A DNA stretch of 64,000 bases from Gammaproteobacteria bacterium (GTDB lineage Bacteria; Pseudomonadota; Gammaproteobacteria; Steroidobacterales; GCA-2729495), in the NCBI GenBank assembly GCA_028285245.1, contig JANQPY010000006.1, positions 62,001-126,000 of the forward strand, read 5' to 3'. Both the position numbers and the translations under genes were made by a program. Under the pieces are notes generated by a model. It was not told where the DNA came from, did no database searches, and worked only from the letters and a program-made list of their open reading frames with translations. The stretch's first letter is position 1, and the number at the start of each line of letters is the position of its first letter. Shown in pieces: positions 17,978 to 26,888 of this stretch.

Positions 17978-20900
17978 CCGCAACACGCTGCGCGATCTTT
18001 TCTATCGCAACGGACACCTGCTGGCGCTCACGGTCATTGTCGTGGTCCTGGCCGGGGCCTCCGCGCTCATGAACCTGCCACGGATTGAAGATCCGTACAT
18101 CGTGACGCGCAACGCCCTCATCATTACGACTTTTCCCGGCGCTTCAGCGGAGCGTGTTGAGGCACTCGTCACAAAGAAACTGGAAGACGAGCTGCGCGAA
18201 GTGGCGGAAATAAAGATTATTCAATCGACGTCGCGCGCCAACATTTCGGTGATCACTATCGAGCTGCAGGACTCGATAGACGGCAGCACCAATGAGCAGG
18301 CGTTCTCCAGGGTGCGTGACAAGCTAGCCGATGCGGAAACGTTATTGCCGCCGGGGGCGAGCAAGCCGGACTTTGACGATGAGCGTGCGACGGCTGCTTT
18401 TGCCATCGTCGTGGGCCTGAGTGCGCCGGGTTCAGATGCCGGGCAGCTCGGCCTGCTCAGCCGGTTGGCAGAGGAACTCGGCGATCAGCTGCGCAATATC
18501 CCCGGCGCCAGACGCGTGAACGTTTACGGCGACAGCGATGAGGAAATAACCGTCACCCTGGATCGCGGTGAATTGGCTGGCCAGGGCCTCACAGCAGCGA
18601 GGGTTGCCCGGCTCGTCGCCGCGGCAGATCCAAAAAACGCTGCCGGGGCGCTGCGTGCCAGCGATCGTGATCTCTTCCTGGAAGTGGCCGGCGAGCTCGA
18701 TTCTGTCAGCCGCATTCGCAATCTCGTATTGCGCCAGGGTGCTCAGGGCAGACAGCTGCGGCTCGGCGATGTCGCGACTGTCGAGCGTCGCTGGCTCGAT
18801 CCTCCCGCCTCGATAGGTTACGTGGATGGCCGGCGAACGGTGTTCGTCGCAGCCGCCGCGCAACCCGATCTGAGACTCGATGACTGGCAGGCCGCGGCGG
18901 ACGAAGTCATAGATGAGTTTCGGCAAACGCTAGGTGATGGCGTTGATGTCGAAGTCGTGTTTCGGCAGCTCGATTACACAGCCACCCGACTCGCGAGTCT
19001 GACCAGTAATCTGTTGCTCGGTGCCGGCGTCGTCGTGCTGGTTGTGCTGGTTGGCATGGGCTGGCGAGCCGCGCTAATTGTCGGGGCCGCGCTACCGCTG
19101 ACCATGTTCGCGACGCTGTTCGGCCTGACCTTTGCCGAGCAGCAAATTCACCAGATGTCGATCTTCGGCATGATCATCGCGATCGGACTGCTGATCGACA
19201 ACGCGATCGTTGTGACTGACGAGATTCAGATGCGCCTGCGCGATGGCATGGAGCGGCAGGATGCGGTCAACGCCGCCATCGGTCATTTGTCCGCGCCGCT
19301 AATTGCCTCGACTATCACCACGATCCTGGGCTTCATGCCCATTTTCCTGCTACCGGGCAACATCGGTGACTTTGTGGGTCCCATTGCGATTGCCGTGGTG
19401 TTGGCCCTCGCGGCTTCCTGGGTGCTGTCCATGACGGTCATCGCCGCGCTCGCCGGCCGGTTTATTCCCTCACGGCGCATTTTGCAGGCGGATAAACAAT
19501 GGTGGTGCGCGGGCGTGCAGTTTCCGCAGCTGCAGGCCTGGAGCCAGCGCCAGCTGGTGCGTTTTTTCTCACGCCCGTTGGTGACGGCGGCCGCGGCGCT
19601 GGTGCTGCCGGTCTCGGGATTTGTGCTGGCATCGACCATCGGGCTGCAGTTCTTTCCAACCGCCGAACGCGATCAGTTCGAAATCGAAGTGTGGATGCCG
19701 CAGGAGGCTTCGCTGTCGTTGACCGAGTCAACCGCGGAGGCTATCGAAACGGTTGTGCGCGCGGCGGATGGCGTTGAGCAAATCAGCTGGCTAATCGGTG
19801 CGAGCCACCCGCAGGTTTACTACAACCGCATCATGAAGCAGGACCAGAACGGGGCGTACGCGCATGCGCTGGTGAAGGCTGACACGCCAGCGCGCGCCAG
19901 CCGGCTGGTGCGGCAGCTGGGGCCGGCGCTAGACGCACAGTTCCCGCAAGCACAGATCATTGTTGCTCCGTTCGCTCAGGGGCCGCCGGTCGATGCGCCG
20001 ATCGGCTTCCGCATTGTCGGACCCAGCCTGCCGATGCTGAAGTCGTTAGGCGACGAAGTGCGCCGCATCATGCACACCGTGCCTGAGGTCACACATACAC
20101 GCGCTACGGTAGCCACGCGAACAAAGCTGGCTCTGATCGCTGATCAGACCGAAGTGGAAAGCGCGGGTTTGTCGCTGAGCGGGGTTGCCCAGCAACTGCA
20201 GGGCAATCTGGAGGGCTTCACGGGCGGTTCCGTGCGCGAGGATCTGGAAGAACTGCCAGTGCGCATCCGGTACGCGAACGATGTCCGCGGTTCGCTGGCG
20301 AACATTACATCGATGCCGCTGCTGGCAGAGGGCCGCAGCGACTGGGTGCCGGCCAATGCGATTGGCAACATGCGCCTGGAGCCTGAGTCAGCCAGCATCA
20401 CACGGCGCAACGGCGAGCGGCTGAATATCATCTATGGCTGGACTGTGCCCGATGCGCTACCCATTGAGGTAAGCAATCGCGTGCTGGCGAAGCTTGAGGA
20501 AGCCGGCCTGCAGCTGCCGCCCGGCTATCGTCTGGAGCAGGAGGGCGAGAGCGATGCGCAGCGCGATGCCGTCGGTAAGCTAACCACCTACCTGCCCGTG
20601 TTGCTGATGCTGATGCTGGCGACGCTCGTGATGTCTTTTCGCAGCGTGACAGCAGCGGCGATTGTTACATTGGTTGCTGCGTTATCCGCCGGGCTGGGCA
20701 TGCTTTCGCTTTGGCTGTCGGGTTACAAGCTTGGTTTTAATCCGCTCATCGGCAGCGCAGGGTTAATCGGTGTGGCGATCAACGGCGCCATCGTCGTGCT
20801 CGCCGGGTTACGTGCCAGCGAGCAGGCCAAGACCGGCGACATAGACGCGATTGCTGCCGTGACCATGCGGGAGACTCGTCATGTGCTCGCCACCACGGCG

Positions 20901-22472
20901 ACGACTATGGGCGGCTTCCTGCCGCTGCTGATCTTTACCGGGGGTGAATTCTGGCCGCCGCTGGTGGTCGTTATTGCCGGCGGCGTTGGCTTGTCGGTAA
21001 CGCTCTCCCTGCTGCTTACTCCTGCCCTGTTCACGCTCGTCGTGCAGCGCCGTCAACGGCGGCGTGCGCAGTTGGCCGGCCGCGCTGTGGCGACGGCAGC
21101 AATGCTCACTCTAATCACCGGCTGCGCGGTTGGCCCCAACTATCGCGCGCCTGATGCGGAACAGAACGCGGACTGGCTTGAAGTCATTCCGGGCACTACG
21201 GCGGAGGCCGGGCTTGAAGGCTGGTGGCAGCGTTTTGACGACCCATTGGTTGGCACTTACGTGAAAGCTGCGCTGGAGGCCAACCATGATTTGCAGATTG
21301 CCGAGGCCACGCTGCGCGAAGCGCGCGCGTTGGGCCGTCAGGTAAACGCCGGCCTGCTGCCGCAGATTGGTGCCAATGCTGCCTACACGCGATTCTTGCT
21401 CAGCGAAGATTCACAGGCATTTCGCGCCAGCGGCGGACGCGTGCCGCGCGAGGACGACCTGTACGACGCGGGTTTCGATGCCGCTTGGGAGATTGATCTG
21501 TTTGGCGGTAACCGGCGCCGTGCTGAAGCGGCAAGTGCCCGGGTTGCTTCCGCGGATGCCGCCGTGCATGCAACGGCACTGAGCGTGACGGCCGAAGTGG
21601 TCCGCAGCTTCGCAGAGCTGCGCGGGGCACAGCGCCGATTAACTGTGGCGCGCCGCAACGTCAGCCTGCAGGAAGAGACTTTGGGATTGGTCGAGGGGCG
21701 GGTCTCCAGCGGTCTCTCCCCGGAGCTGGATGCGCTCAACGCGCGTGCTCAGCTGTTTGCAACGCGTTCAACGCTGCCGCAGCTGGAGGCCAGCATAAGG
21801 GTGTCCATCTATCGCCTGGCGACCCTGACAGCCAGACGGCCGGACGCAGTATTAGCCGAGCTGGCCGTCGACCGACCGATTCCGACCGCCGGAAGTGCAC
21901 TGAACCCTGGCCTGCGCAGCGACATCTTGCGGCGTCGTCCAGATGTGCGCGTTGCGGAGCGTCAGCTGGCGGCCGCCAACGCGGATATCGGCGTGGCGGT
22001 TGCAAACCTGTTTCCGAAGCTGACCCTCGGGGGCAATTTCGGTTGGCAGGCGCTGGTTTTGGATGGTCTGGGCAATGACGCGACCGAGGTTGGCGCGGTG
22101 CAGCCCGCCTTGAGTTTGCCGCTGTTCGCTGGCGGTGCTCTGCGCGCACAGGTTGAAGCATCCCGCGCCCGGCACGCAGCGGTGTTATCGGCTTATGAAC
22201 AAACCGTGTTGCTCGCGCTGGAAGAATCAGAGGGCGCATTGGTGCGCTACCGGCGCTCGGTAACGAGCCGCGACGAACTCGCTGCCGCTGCATCTGCAAG
22301 CGCTGAGGCAGCCGACATTGCGACGCGCCTGTACGACTCCGGACTGGCTGATTTCCTGGCCGTACTCGATGCCGATCGCCGCCGGTTGGAAGCAGAAGAT
22401 GCGCTTGCACGCCGCCAGACCGAAACACTTGTGAATCTTGTCGCTGTGTATAAATCACTTGGCGCCGGTTAG
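17967..22472 (+). CDS. RND efflux pump fused in frame to a NodT-type outer-membrane factor
   Basis: 1501 residues in one open frame from the ATG at 17967. Residues about 1-1030 are a complete RND permease: TM1 near 16-34, the porter entry PGASAERVEALVTKKLEDEL, TM4 with IGLLIDNAIVVTDEI, and the second half with TM8-12. Directly after TM12 comes a basic stretch (QRRQRRRAQ), a hydrophobic helix and a lipobox LITGC with Cys1053, then CAVGPNYRAPD and a full TolC/NodT-type outer-membrane factor of about 449 residues, including RSDILRRRPDVRVAERQLAA. Normally these are two genes. The internal lipobox suggests signal peptidase II could separate the halves; an internal start (ATG at 21102) is possible but would leave too short a leader. 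No stop or frameshift is seen at the junction. Confidence 0.9.
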   Translation: MPASRNTLRDLFYRNGHLLALTVIVVVLAGASALMNLPRIEDPYIVTRNALIITTFPGASAERVEALVTKKLEDELREVAEIKIIQSTSRANISVITIELQDSIDGSTNEQAFSRVRDKLADAETLLPPGASKPDFDDERATAAFAIVVGLSAPGSDAGQLGLLSRLAEELGDQLRNIPGARRVNVYGDSDEEITVTLDRGELAGQGLTAARVARLVAAADPKNAAGALRASDRDLFLEVAGELDSVSRIRNLVLRQGAQGRQLRLGDVATVERRWLDPPASIGYVDGRRTVFVAAAAQPDLRLDDWQAAADEVIDEFRQTLGDGVDVEVVFRQLDYTATRLASLTSNLLLGAGVVVLVVLVGMGWRAALIVGAALPLTMFATLFGLTFAEQQIHQMSIFGMIIAIGLLIDNAIVVTDEIQMRLRDGMERQDAVNAAIGHLSAPLIASTITTILGFMPIFLLPGNIGDFVGPIAIAVVLALAASWVLSMTVIAALAGRFIPSRRILQADKQWWCAGVQFPQLQAWSQRQLVRFFSRPLVTAAAALVLPVSGFVLASTIGLQFFPTAERDQFEIEVWMPQEASLSLTESTAEAIETVVRAADGVEQISWLIGASHPQVYYNRIMKQDQNGAYAHALVKADTPARASRLVRQLGPALDAQFPQAQIIVAPFAQGPPVDAPIGFRIVGPSLPMLKSLGDEVRRIMHTVPEVTHTRATVATRTKLALIADQTEVESAGLSLSGVAQQLQGNLEGFTGGSVREDLEELPVRIRYANDVRGSLANITSMPLLAEGRSDWVPANAIGNMRLEPESASITRRNGERLNIIYGWTVPDALPIEVSNRVLAKLEEAGLQLPPGYRLEQEGESDAQRDAVGKLTTYLPVLLMLMLATLVMSFRSVTAAAIVTLVAALSAGLGMLSLWLSGYKLGFNPLIGSAGLIGVAINGAIVVLAGLRASEQAKTGDIDAIAAVTMRETRHVLATTATTMGGFLPLLIFTGGEFWPPLVVVIAGGVGLSVTLSLLLTPALFTLVVQRRQRRRAQLAGRAVATAAMLTLITGCAVGPNYRAPDAEQNADWLEVIPGTTAEAGLEGWWQRFDDPLVGTYVKAALEANHDLQIAEATLREARALGRQVNAGLLPQIGANAAYTRFLLSEDSQAFRASGGRVPREDDLYDAGFDAAWEIDLFGGNRRRAEAASARVASADAAVHATALSVTAEVVRSFAELRGAQRRLTVARRNVSLQEETLGLVEGRVSSGLSPELDALNARAQLFATRSTLPQLEASIRVSIYRLATLTARRPDAVLAELAVDRPIPTAGSALNPGLRSDILRRRPDVRVAERQLAAANADIGVAVANLFPKLTLGGNFGWQALVLDGLGNDATEVGAVQPALSLPLFAGGALRAQVEASRARHAAVLSAYEQTVLLALEESEGALVRYRRSVTSRDELAAAASASAEAADIATRLYDSGLADFLAVLDADRRRLEAEDALARRQTETLVNLVAVYKSLGAG

Positions 22473-22481
22473 ATTCCCGCC

Positions 22482-23036
22482 ATGGCAATTCGACGCGTAT
22501 TGAGAATGGGTCACCCGCTGCTGCGCGAGCTCGCGCGGCCCGTCTCGCCCGACGAACTTGGTTCGGCCGCGATCAGCCACCTCATTGACGACATGGTCGA
22601 TACGCTGCGCGACTATGGCGGTGTTGGCCTCGCGGCGCCGCAGATCGGCGAGTCTCTGCGACTTGCCATCATCGAGATTGACGGTGGACCGACGCGCTAC
22701 GGCGAGCTGGAGTCGCTGCCGCTTACGGTATTTGTGAATCCCGTGATCGAAGTGCTCAATCCGGCGACGGCAGGCTATTGGGAAGGTTGCTTATCTGTAC
22801 CCGGACTGCGTGGGTATGTGGAACGACCCCAGCATGTGCGCATCGACTACACCGACCGCGAAGGGCAGCACAAGTCACTTGAGCTGCGGGGATTTTATGC
22901 CACGGTCTTTCAGCACGAGTTCGATCATCTGGACGGCGTGCTGTATGTAGATCGGCTAAACGATACACGGCAACTCACCTTTGAGCGCGAGTTTGAGCGT
23001 TACCTGGCGCCCTCTGCAGATCTGGTTGTGGACTAG
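22482..23036 (+). CDS. def: Peptide deformylase
   Basis: 184 residues with all three deformylase motifs: GGVGLAAPQIG (motif 1, residues 46-56), EGCLSVPG with the metal ligand Cys103, and QHEFDHLDG with His145, catalytic Glu146 and His149. It removes the formyl group from nascent N-terminal methionines. The start lies ten bases after the efflux gene stop. It is not next to fmt or rsm genes as the housekeeping copy often is, so it may be a second deformylase. Confidence 0.93.
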   Translation: MAIRRVLRMGHPLLRELARPVSPDELGSAAISHLIDDMVDTLRDYGGVGLAAPQIGESLRLAIIEIDGGPTRYGELESLPLTVFVNPVIEVLNPATAGYWEGCLSVPGLRGYVERPQHVRIDYTDREGQHKSLELRGFYATVFQHEFDHLDGVLYVDRLNDTRQLTFEREFERYLAPSADLVVD

Positions 23037-23147
23037 CACGCTGCGCAAGAGCGCTCGCCGCGCGTCAGGGCACAACTGCGGTGCGGCAGGCGCTGACCTT
23101 GTGTTCCGGTAAACTCTGCCGACCTCAAGAATATTGGATGCGAGTTG

Positions 23148-23840
23148 ATGACTTCGAAGTCTAGTTTTGCGGCGCTGAGCGCTTTGCTGTTGGCGCTCGC
23201 TGCAACAGCCCAGGATCTGCCCCCGCCGACCTCACCGGAGTTCTGCCAGGCCGCGCAGCGTATTCTCGCGAATACCGATATGGAGGGCACCAACACCATC
23301 TTCGATAACATGCCGGACTACCGCGCATCGAAACCGGCGCCTGATCCGCTGATGATCTATCAGGTGGTGCAGTATCAGGGGTCAACGCCGATTCTGGTGT
23401 CGTGCAAAGTGAAGTCGTCGGATCACCTGCGGGCGGTTTACGGCGAGAATGCCGCCGGCGAGCAGGAGCGCTGCGTCAAAATGGCCCGGCGGATACAGGC
23501 ACAGGCCGTCGTCGATCTGACTCAGGCAGGTCTGCACGATGCGGCCAACAAGGCGGGGCAATTCGTCGTCGATGATGCTGAGCCATACCTGACCGGGCGG
23601 GAATACTTGTCGGACTTTGAGTTGAGCTACACGGGTGAAGACGGCGCGGTGCATATTGCGACACCGGGGCTGCAGTCAAACTGGGATACCTTGATGCGCT
23701 GGATCATGCCTGACCGGGTGATGGGCCAGACGTACTGCCACCTGGCGACGGTCGACTACTTTAAGGGTCTGGCCACCGGCGATTTTGAGATCGGGACGCT
23801 GATGACGGCGGCCGACGATGCGCCGACTGTGCCGCGGTAG
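23148..23840 (+). CDS. Secreted Cys4 protein, unrecognised family (copy 1)
   Basis: 230 residues from the ATG at 23148 (an in-frame TTG precedes it). The signal peptide is SFAALSALLLALAATAQ. The mature protein has just four cysteines (33, 86, 109, 197), predicting two disulfides in the periplasm. I do not recognise the family. The protein at 34127-35224 shares its key positions: CQAAQRI versus CVTAQRI, VSCKVK versus VACKMV, exactly 23 residues between the second and third Cys, and GQTYCHLATV versus GTHHCKLITL. The two therefore look like diverged paralogues. No function can be inferred. Confidence 0.75.
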   Translation: MTSKSSFAALSALLLALAATAQDLPPPTSPEFCQAAQRILANTDMEGTNTIFDNMPDYRASKPAPDPLMIYQVVQYQGSTPILVSCKVKSSDHLRAVYGENAAGEQERCVKMARRIQAQAVVDLTQAGLHDAANKAGQFVVDDAEPYLTGREYLSDFELSYTGEDGAVHIATPGLQSNWDTLMRWIMPDRVMGQTYCHLATVDYFKGLATGDFEIGTLMTAADDAPTVPR

Positions 23841-23855
23841 CAACTACACGACTGA

Positions 23856-24824
23856 CTATTGCCCAGTGGGCGAGACGAAGTTGCTGACTGGCGGTTGTGC
23901 CATCAGATAGGCATAGATGTCCGCCAGGTCTGTTTCGCTGAGGCGCGCGTATTCGGTCCAGGCATGCTGGGTCTGGTAGCCGATGTCGGCTACTGGGATC
24001 CGCCGGTCTGTATAGGCCTTGAAGCGCTCGATAAAGTCGCGTTCCGACCACTTGCCGATGCCAGATTCGTTATCCGCGCTGATGTTTGCTGAGTAGACCT
24101 TCTTGCCGTTTGCGAACATGCCCAGACCGCCCCCGAGCCGCATGTCTTCATATGGCTGCATGCGCTCATCGGCCGGTGTGTGGCAAAACCGGCAGCCGGC
24201 AATCACCGCCAGGTATTCTCCCCGCGCCACCGGGTCTGACTTGTCAATTTGCCACGGGGCTGCGGGCAGCACACGAGAGTTGGCGACGAAGGTCATGATC
24301 GGGCTCAGCTCGCGACCGGGATAGGGTCCGCCCGGAACAGGGTCCAGTGTTCGCAGGTAGGCAATGATCGAGTAAATATCCTCGGGCTCGAGGTAGAGAT
24401 ACACGTCGAACGGCATGATCGGGAACATCGCGTAGCCATCTTTGTGCAGCCCGTTGATGATGGCCCGATAGATTTCGCCGTCTGACCAGTCGCCGATGCC
24501 GTAGGGAGTGATGTTGCCGGAAGTGATTTTGCCCGAAACGCCGACTTTGGCGTCGAACACCTCGCCACCTTTGCCCAGTGTGCCCGGCTTAATCGGCGCT
24601 CCAAACAAGTCCCAGTCGCGTTCGGAATGACAGTACATGCAACCGAAGACCGCATTGGCGAGATAGTCGCCTCGCGCCACACGTTGTGGTGTCAGTTCGA
24701 CTGTCAGGTCTGGTACCGGCAGGTCTCGCGGCAGAATGACAAAGTAGTACGTCCAGAAGCCGCCGAAGACCAATAGGCCCAGCAGTCCGATGGCCGCGAG
24801 ACCTTTGAGCGCTGCTCTGAGCAT
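23856..24824 (-). CDS. Membrane-anchored diheme cytochrome c
   Basis: 322 residues. One N-terminal transmembrane helix (residues 8-30) anchors a periplasmic part with two heme-binding motifs, CMYCH (near residue 61) and CRFCH (near residue 211), each opening a class I cytochrome c domain. The tail LSETDLADIYAYLMAQPPV is the usual last helix. It resembles the cytochrome subunits of alcohol/aldehyde dehydrogenase-type complexes and likely passes electrons from a periplasmic oxidation to the respiratory chain. It lies 68 bases after greB on the same strand. Confidence 0.88.
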   Translation of the reverse strand: MLRAALKGLAAIGLLGLLVFGGFWTYYFVILPRDLPVPDLTVELTPQRVARGDYLANAVFGCMYCHSERDWDLFGAPIKPGTLGKGGEVFDAKVGVSGKITSGNITPYGIGDWSDGEIYRAIINGLHKDGYAMFPIMPFDVYLYLEPEDIYSIIAYLRTLDPVPGGPYPGRELSPIMTFVANSRVLPAAPWQIDKSDPVARGEYLAVIAGCRFCHTPADERMQPYEDMRLGGGLGMFANGKKVYSANISADNESGIGKWSERDFIERFKAYTDRRIPVADIGYQTQHAWTEYARLSETDLADIYAYLMAQPPVSNFVSPTGQ

Positions 24825-24892
24825 CGGCTAATTCTAGCAGCGAACTGATTTCGTGCTGCCGCGACTGACCCGGAGCGGTGCCTCGATGCGCA

Positions 24893-25384
24893 TCAGCTGT
24901 AGCGGATATCCAATACGACATAGTGGCGTTCGTCGCCGTCGATACGGATGGTCACCTCATCATCGATGGTTCTTTTCATCAGCGCTTTGGCGAGTGGTGC
25001 ATCCATGCTGAGGTATCCGGCGTGCCTGTTGGCTTCATCCGGGCCGACGATCCGGTACTCGGCGCTGTCGCCATCTGTATCTTCGAGTGTTACCCACGCA
25101 CCAAAGAATATCCGGTCCGTCCGTGCGGTCTCGGTGACGACCGTCAGGTTGGGTAGCCGCTTTTGCAGATAGCGAATGCGACGGTCGATGCCAGCCAGTT
25201 CCTTTTTCCGGTAGATATACTCAGCGTTCTCGGAACGATCGCCCTCGGCTGCGGCTGCCGACAGTGCGCTGACCACGTCAGACCGTTTGCCCCACAGATC
25301 TTTCAGCTCGCTGTGCAGCGCTGCGTGGCCCTCCGCAGTGATATACGGGGACGACTTCGGGGGTGGTGGTCTCCAGCGGCCCAC
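24893..25384 (-). CDS. greB: Transcription elongation factor GreB
   Basis: 163 residues, the usual GreB length. The N-terminal coiled coil carries YITAEGHAALHSELKDLW and the tip signature EGDRSENAEYIYRKKEL with the acidic residues that enter the polymerase secondary channel. The C-terminal FKBP-like domain (LEDTDGDSAEYRIVGPDEAN) completes it. It rescues backtracked RNA polymerase by stimulating transcript cleavage. It starts eight bases after the SUMF1-cytochrome gene, so the two are probably co-transcribed. Confidence 0.93.
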   Translation of the reverse strand: MGRWRPPPPKSSPYITAEGHAALHSELKDLWGKRSDVVSALSAAAAEGDRSENAEYIYRKKELAGIDRRIRYLQKRLPNLTVVTETARTDRIFFGAWVTLEDTDGDSAEYRIVGPDEANRHAGYLSMDAPLAKALMKRTIDDEVTIRIDGDERHYVVLDIRYS

Positions 25385-25392
25385 TAGCTACC

Positions 25393-26625
25393 TCAATGCA
25401 GACTCTGGTCCCAGCCGTTCACGCGACGCAGATAGCGAGTGAGTATCGCAATGTCGTCGTCGCTGAGTGTGTCGCCAAAGGCGGGCATGCTCATGATGTT
25501 GTTGCCGCCAGAGCGAATGGTGTTGGCAATAGCATCGAAATCCTTTCCGTAGACGCCGCGCAAGTTCCCGCGTTGCTGGTGGCAGGCAGCGCAGTGGTCA
25601 TTGAATAACTGACCACCCGGAGTGTCCGCATCCACGTCAGTATCGACAATGAACTGTTGCATGGGTTGTTCAGTGCCCGCGGATTTGCCGCCGCGGGCGA
25701 TTCGAAAACCCATGTTGGTACCGCGGCCGGAGCGCGGCCTGCCCACACGGACGGTAGTACTCGACCGCTCAACACGGTTCAAAAAACTGCCGCCACGAAT
25801 CATGCCGAATGCGCATTCCCCACGCGCATCAAGCCAGGCACTGCCGTCGGTTGGCGCGCCCTCGTAGTTCTTGTGGTTACAGTCGGCTACCCATTCCCAG
25901 GCATTGCCCTGCATGTCGTGCAATCCGAAAGCGTTAGGGCGGAAGCTGCCCACCGCGGCGGCAGCCGGATGGCCATCGTCGCAGGGAAACCCATCAGCAA
26001 CATCCGAATCGGCCTGCCGCTGACTGATTGACTGGGCACCGACCGTCCTTACGTTCGCGTACTCGCAGGCGTCAGCCGCATCAGCGCCCCAGTGGTAGCT
26101 GCTGGTGCTGCCGGCACGGGCCGCGTACTCCCATTCGGCCTCGGTAGGCAGCCGGTAAGTTTCGCCGGTCACGTCAGTGAGCCACTCGGCGTAGGCAACT
26201 GCGTCGTAGTACGACACGCACACCACTGGTGCGGTGTCGGACTGTATCTGCCCGATATCCCTCCAGTTGATGTCTTTGCTGGAGACGAAGCGGTTGTCTC
26301 CGCCAAAGCCCATGCAGGCGCCCGCGTTCGCGTAGCCGGTAGCGTTCACGAATCGCGCGTATTCGGCGACCGTGACTTCGTAGCGGCCGAGCGCGAACGG
26401 GGTGCTGATGGTGACCTTGTGCTGTGGACCATCGTTCGTTGCCGGCTTTCCGGTGCGCGGGTCGATAAGGCGATTTTCTGCCGCGGTGCCCATGAGAAAT
26501 TCGCCGGCCGGGATCATCACTAGCTCGGGGCACTGTGGACAATCACGCGCAATATCCGACGGCAAGCTGAGCAGCGGCGCGAGCGCCGTCAACACGAGCA
26601 GTATGCAGCGAGTAGCGATGGGCAT
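25393..26625 (-). CDS. SUMF1/FGE-sulfatase-like domain fused to cytochrome c
   Basis: 410 residues with a signal peptide (residues about 1-22). Residues 33-320 form a formylglycine-generating-enzyme-like domain: VMIPAGEFLMG, PFALGRYEVTVAEYARFVNA, YRLPTEAEWEYAARAG, GNAWEWVADC and the closing NMGFRIAR. The catalytic cysteine region of true FGE reads FLNRVERSSTTVRVGRPRSG here and has no Cys, so sulfatase activation is unlikely. The last 70 residues are a single-heme cytochrome c (CAACH, with axial Met in MSMPAF). It is a periplasmic protein, probably a redox or binding partner; the combination is unusual. It starts about 97 bases after a strong terminator. Confidence 0.85.
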   Translation of the reverse strand: MPIATRCILLVLTALAPLLSLPSDIARDCPQCPELVMIPAGEFLMGTAAENRLIDPRTGKPATNDGPQHKVTISTPFALGRYEVTVAEYARFVNATGYANAGACMGFGGDNRFVSSKDINWRDIGQIQSDTAPVVCVSYYDAVAYAEWLTDVTGETYRLPTEAEWEYAARAGSTSSYHWGADAADACEYANVRTVGAQSISQRQADSDVADGFPCDDGHPAAAAVGSFRPNAFGLHDMQGNAWEWVADCNHKNYEGAPTDGSAWLDARGECAFGMIRGGSFLNRVERSSTTVRVGRPRSGRGTNMGFRIARGGKSAGTEQPMQQFIVDTDVDADTPGGQLFNDHCAACHQQRGNLRGVYGKDFDAIANTIRSGGNNIMSMPAFGDTLSDDDIAILTRYLRRVNGWDQSLH

Positions 26626-26721
26626 TACGGGGACAGTTTACCTAACTGTCTTTTCCCAAGGCGCTAACGCAGGTAATTGCCCCGGTCAGAGAACCTGGCC
26701 CTCCAGCTTTTCCGCGGGCTG

Positions 26722-26751
26722 AAAACAAAGAAGGCCCGCTTGCGCGGGCCT
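26722..26751 (-). terminator. Intrinsic terminator
   Basis: On the minus strand an 8-bp G+C-rich stem (AGGCCCGC/GCGGGCCT) with a GCAA tetraloop is followed by TCTTTGTTTT. It would stop the small transcript before the SUMF1-greB genes. Confidence 0.85.
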
Positions 26752-26807
26752 CCGTGAGATGGGGTAGTCCCCGTCCCTCAGCTGAGTTGAAAACCCAACC
26801 TTAGGCT

Positions 26808-26888
26808 CTAACCAGACAGCAAAGGATGCTTTCCTGTCGAGCTAAAACACGAGGGTGGCGGGCTTACCTTCGAAATCTCACTAGACAC
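26808..26888 (-). CDS. 26-codon ORF with a perfect Shine-Dalgarno
   Basis: GTG at 26888 opens a 26-residue frame beginning MSSEISKVSPPPSC and ending GKHPLLSG, then TAG. Upstream, at a normal spacing, is AAAGGAGGTGATC, complementary to the whole anti-Shine-Dalgarno end of 16S rRNA and the strongest such site noticed in the window. The peptide is Ser/Pro-rich with one Cys. It may be a leader peptide or a small protein; it is too short for homology judgement. Translation is inferred from the ribosome site only. Confidence 0.4.
   Translation of the reverse strand: MSSEISKVSPPPSCFSSTGKHPLLSG

Noticed and set aside
21102..21104. ATG as an independent start for the outer-membrane factor
   Set aside because: It would leave only seven residues before the lipobox Cys, too short for a signal peptide, and no ribosome site precedes it.
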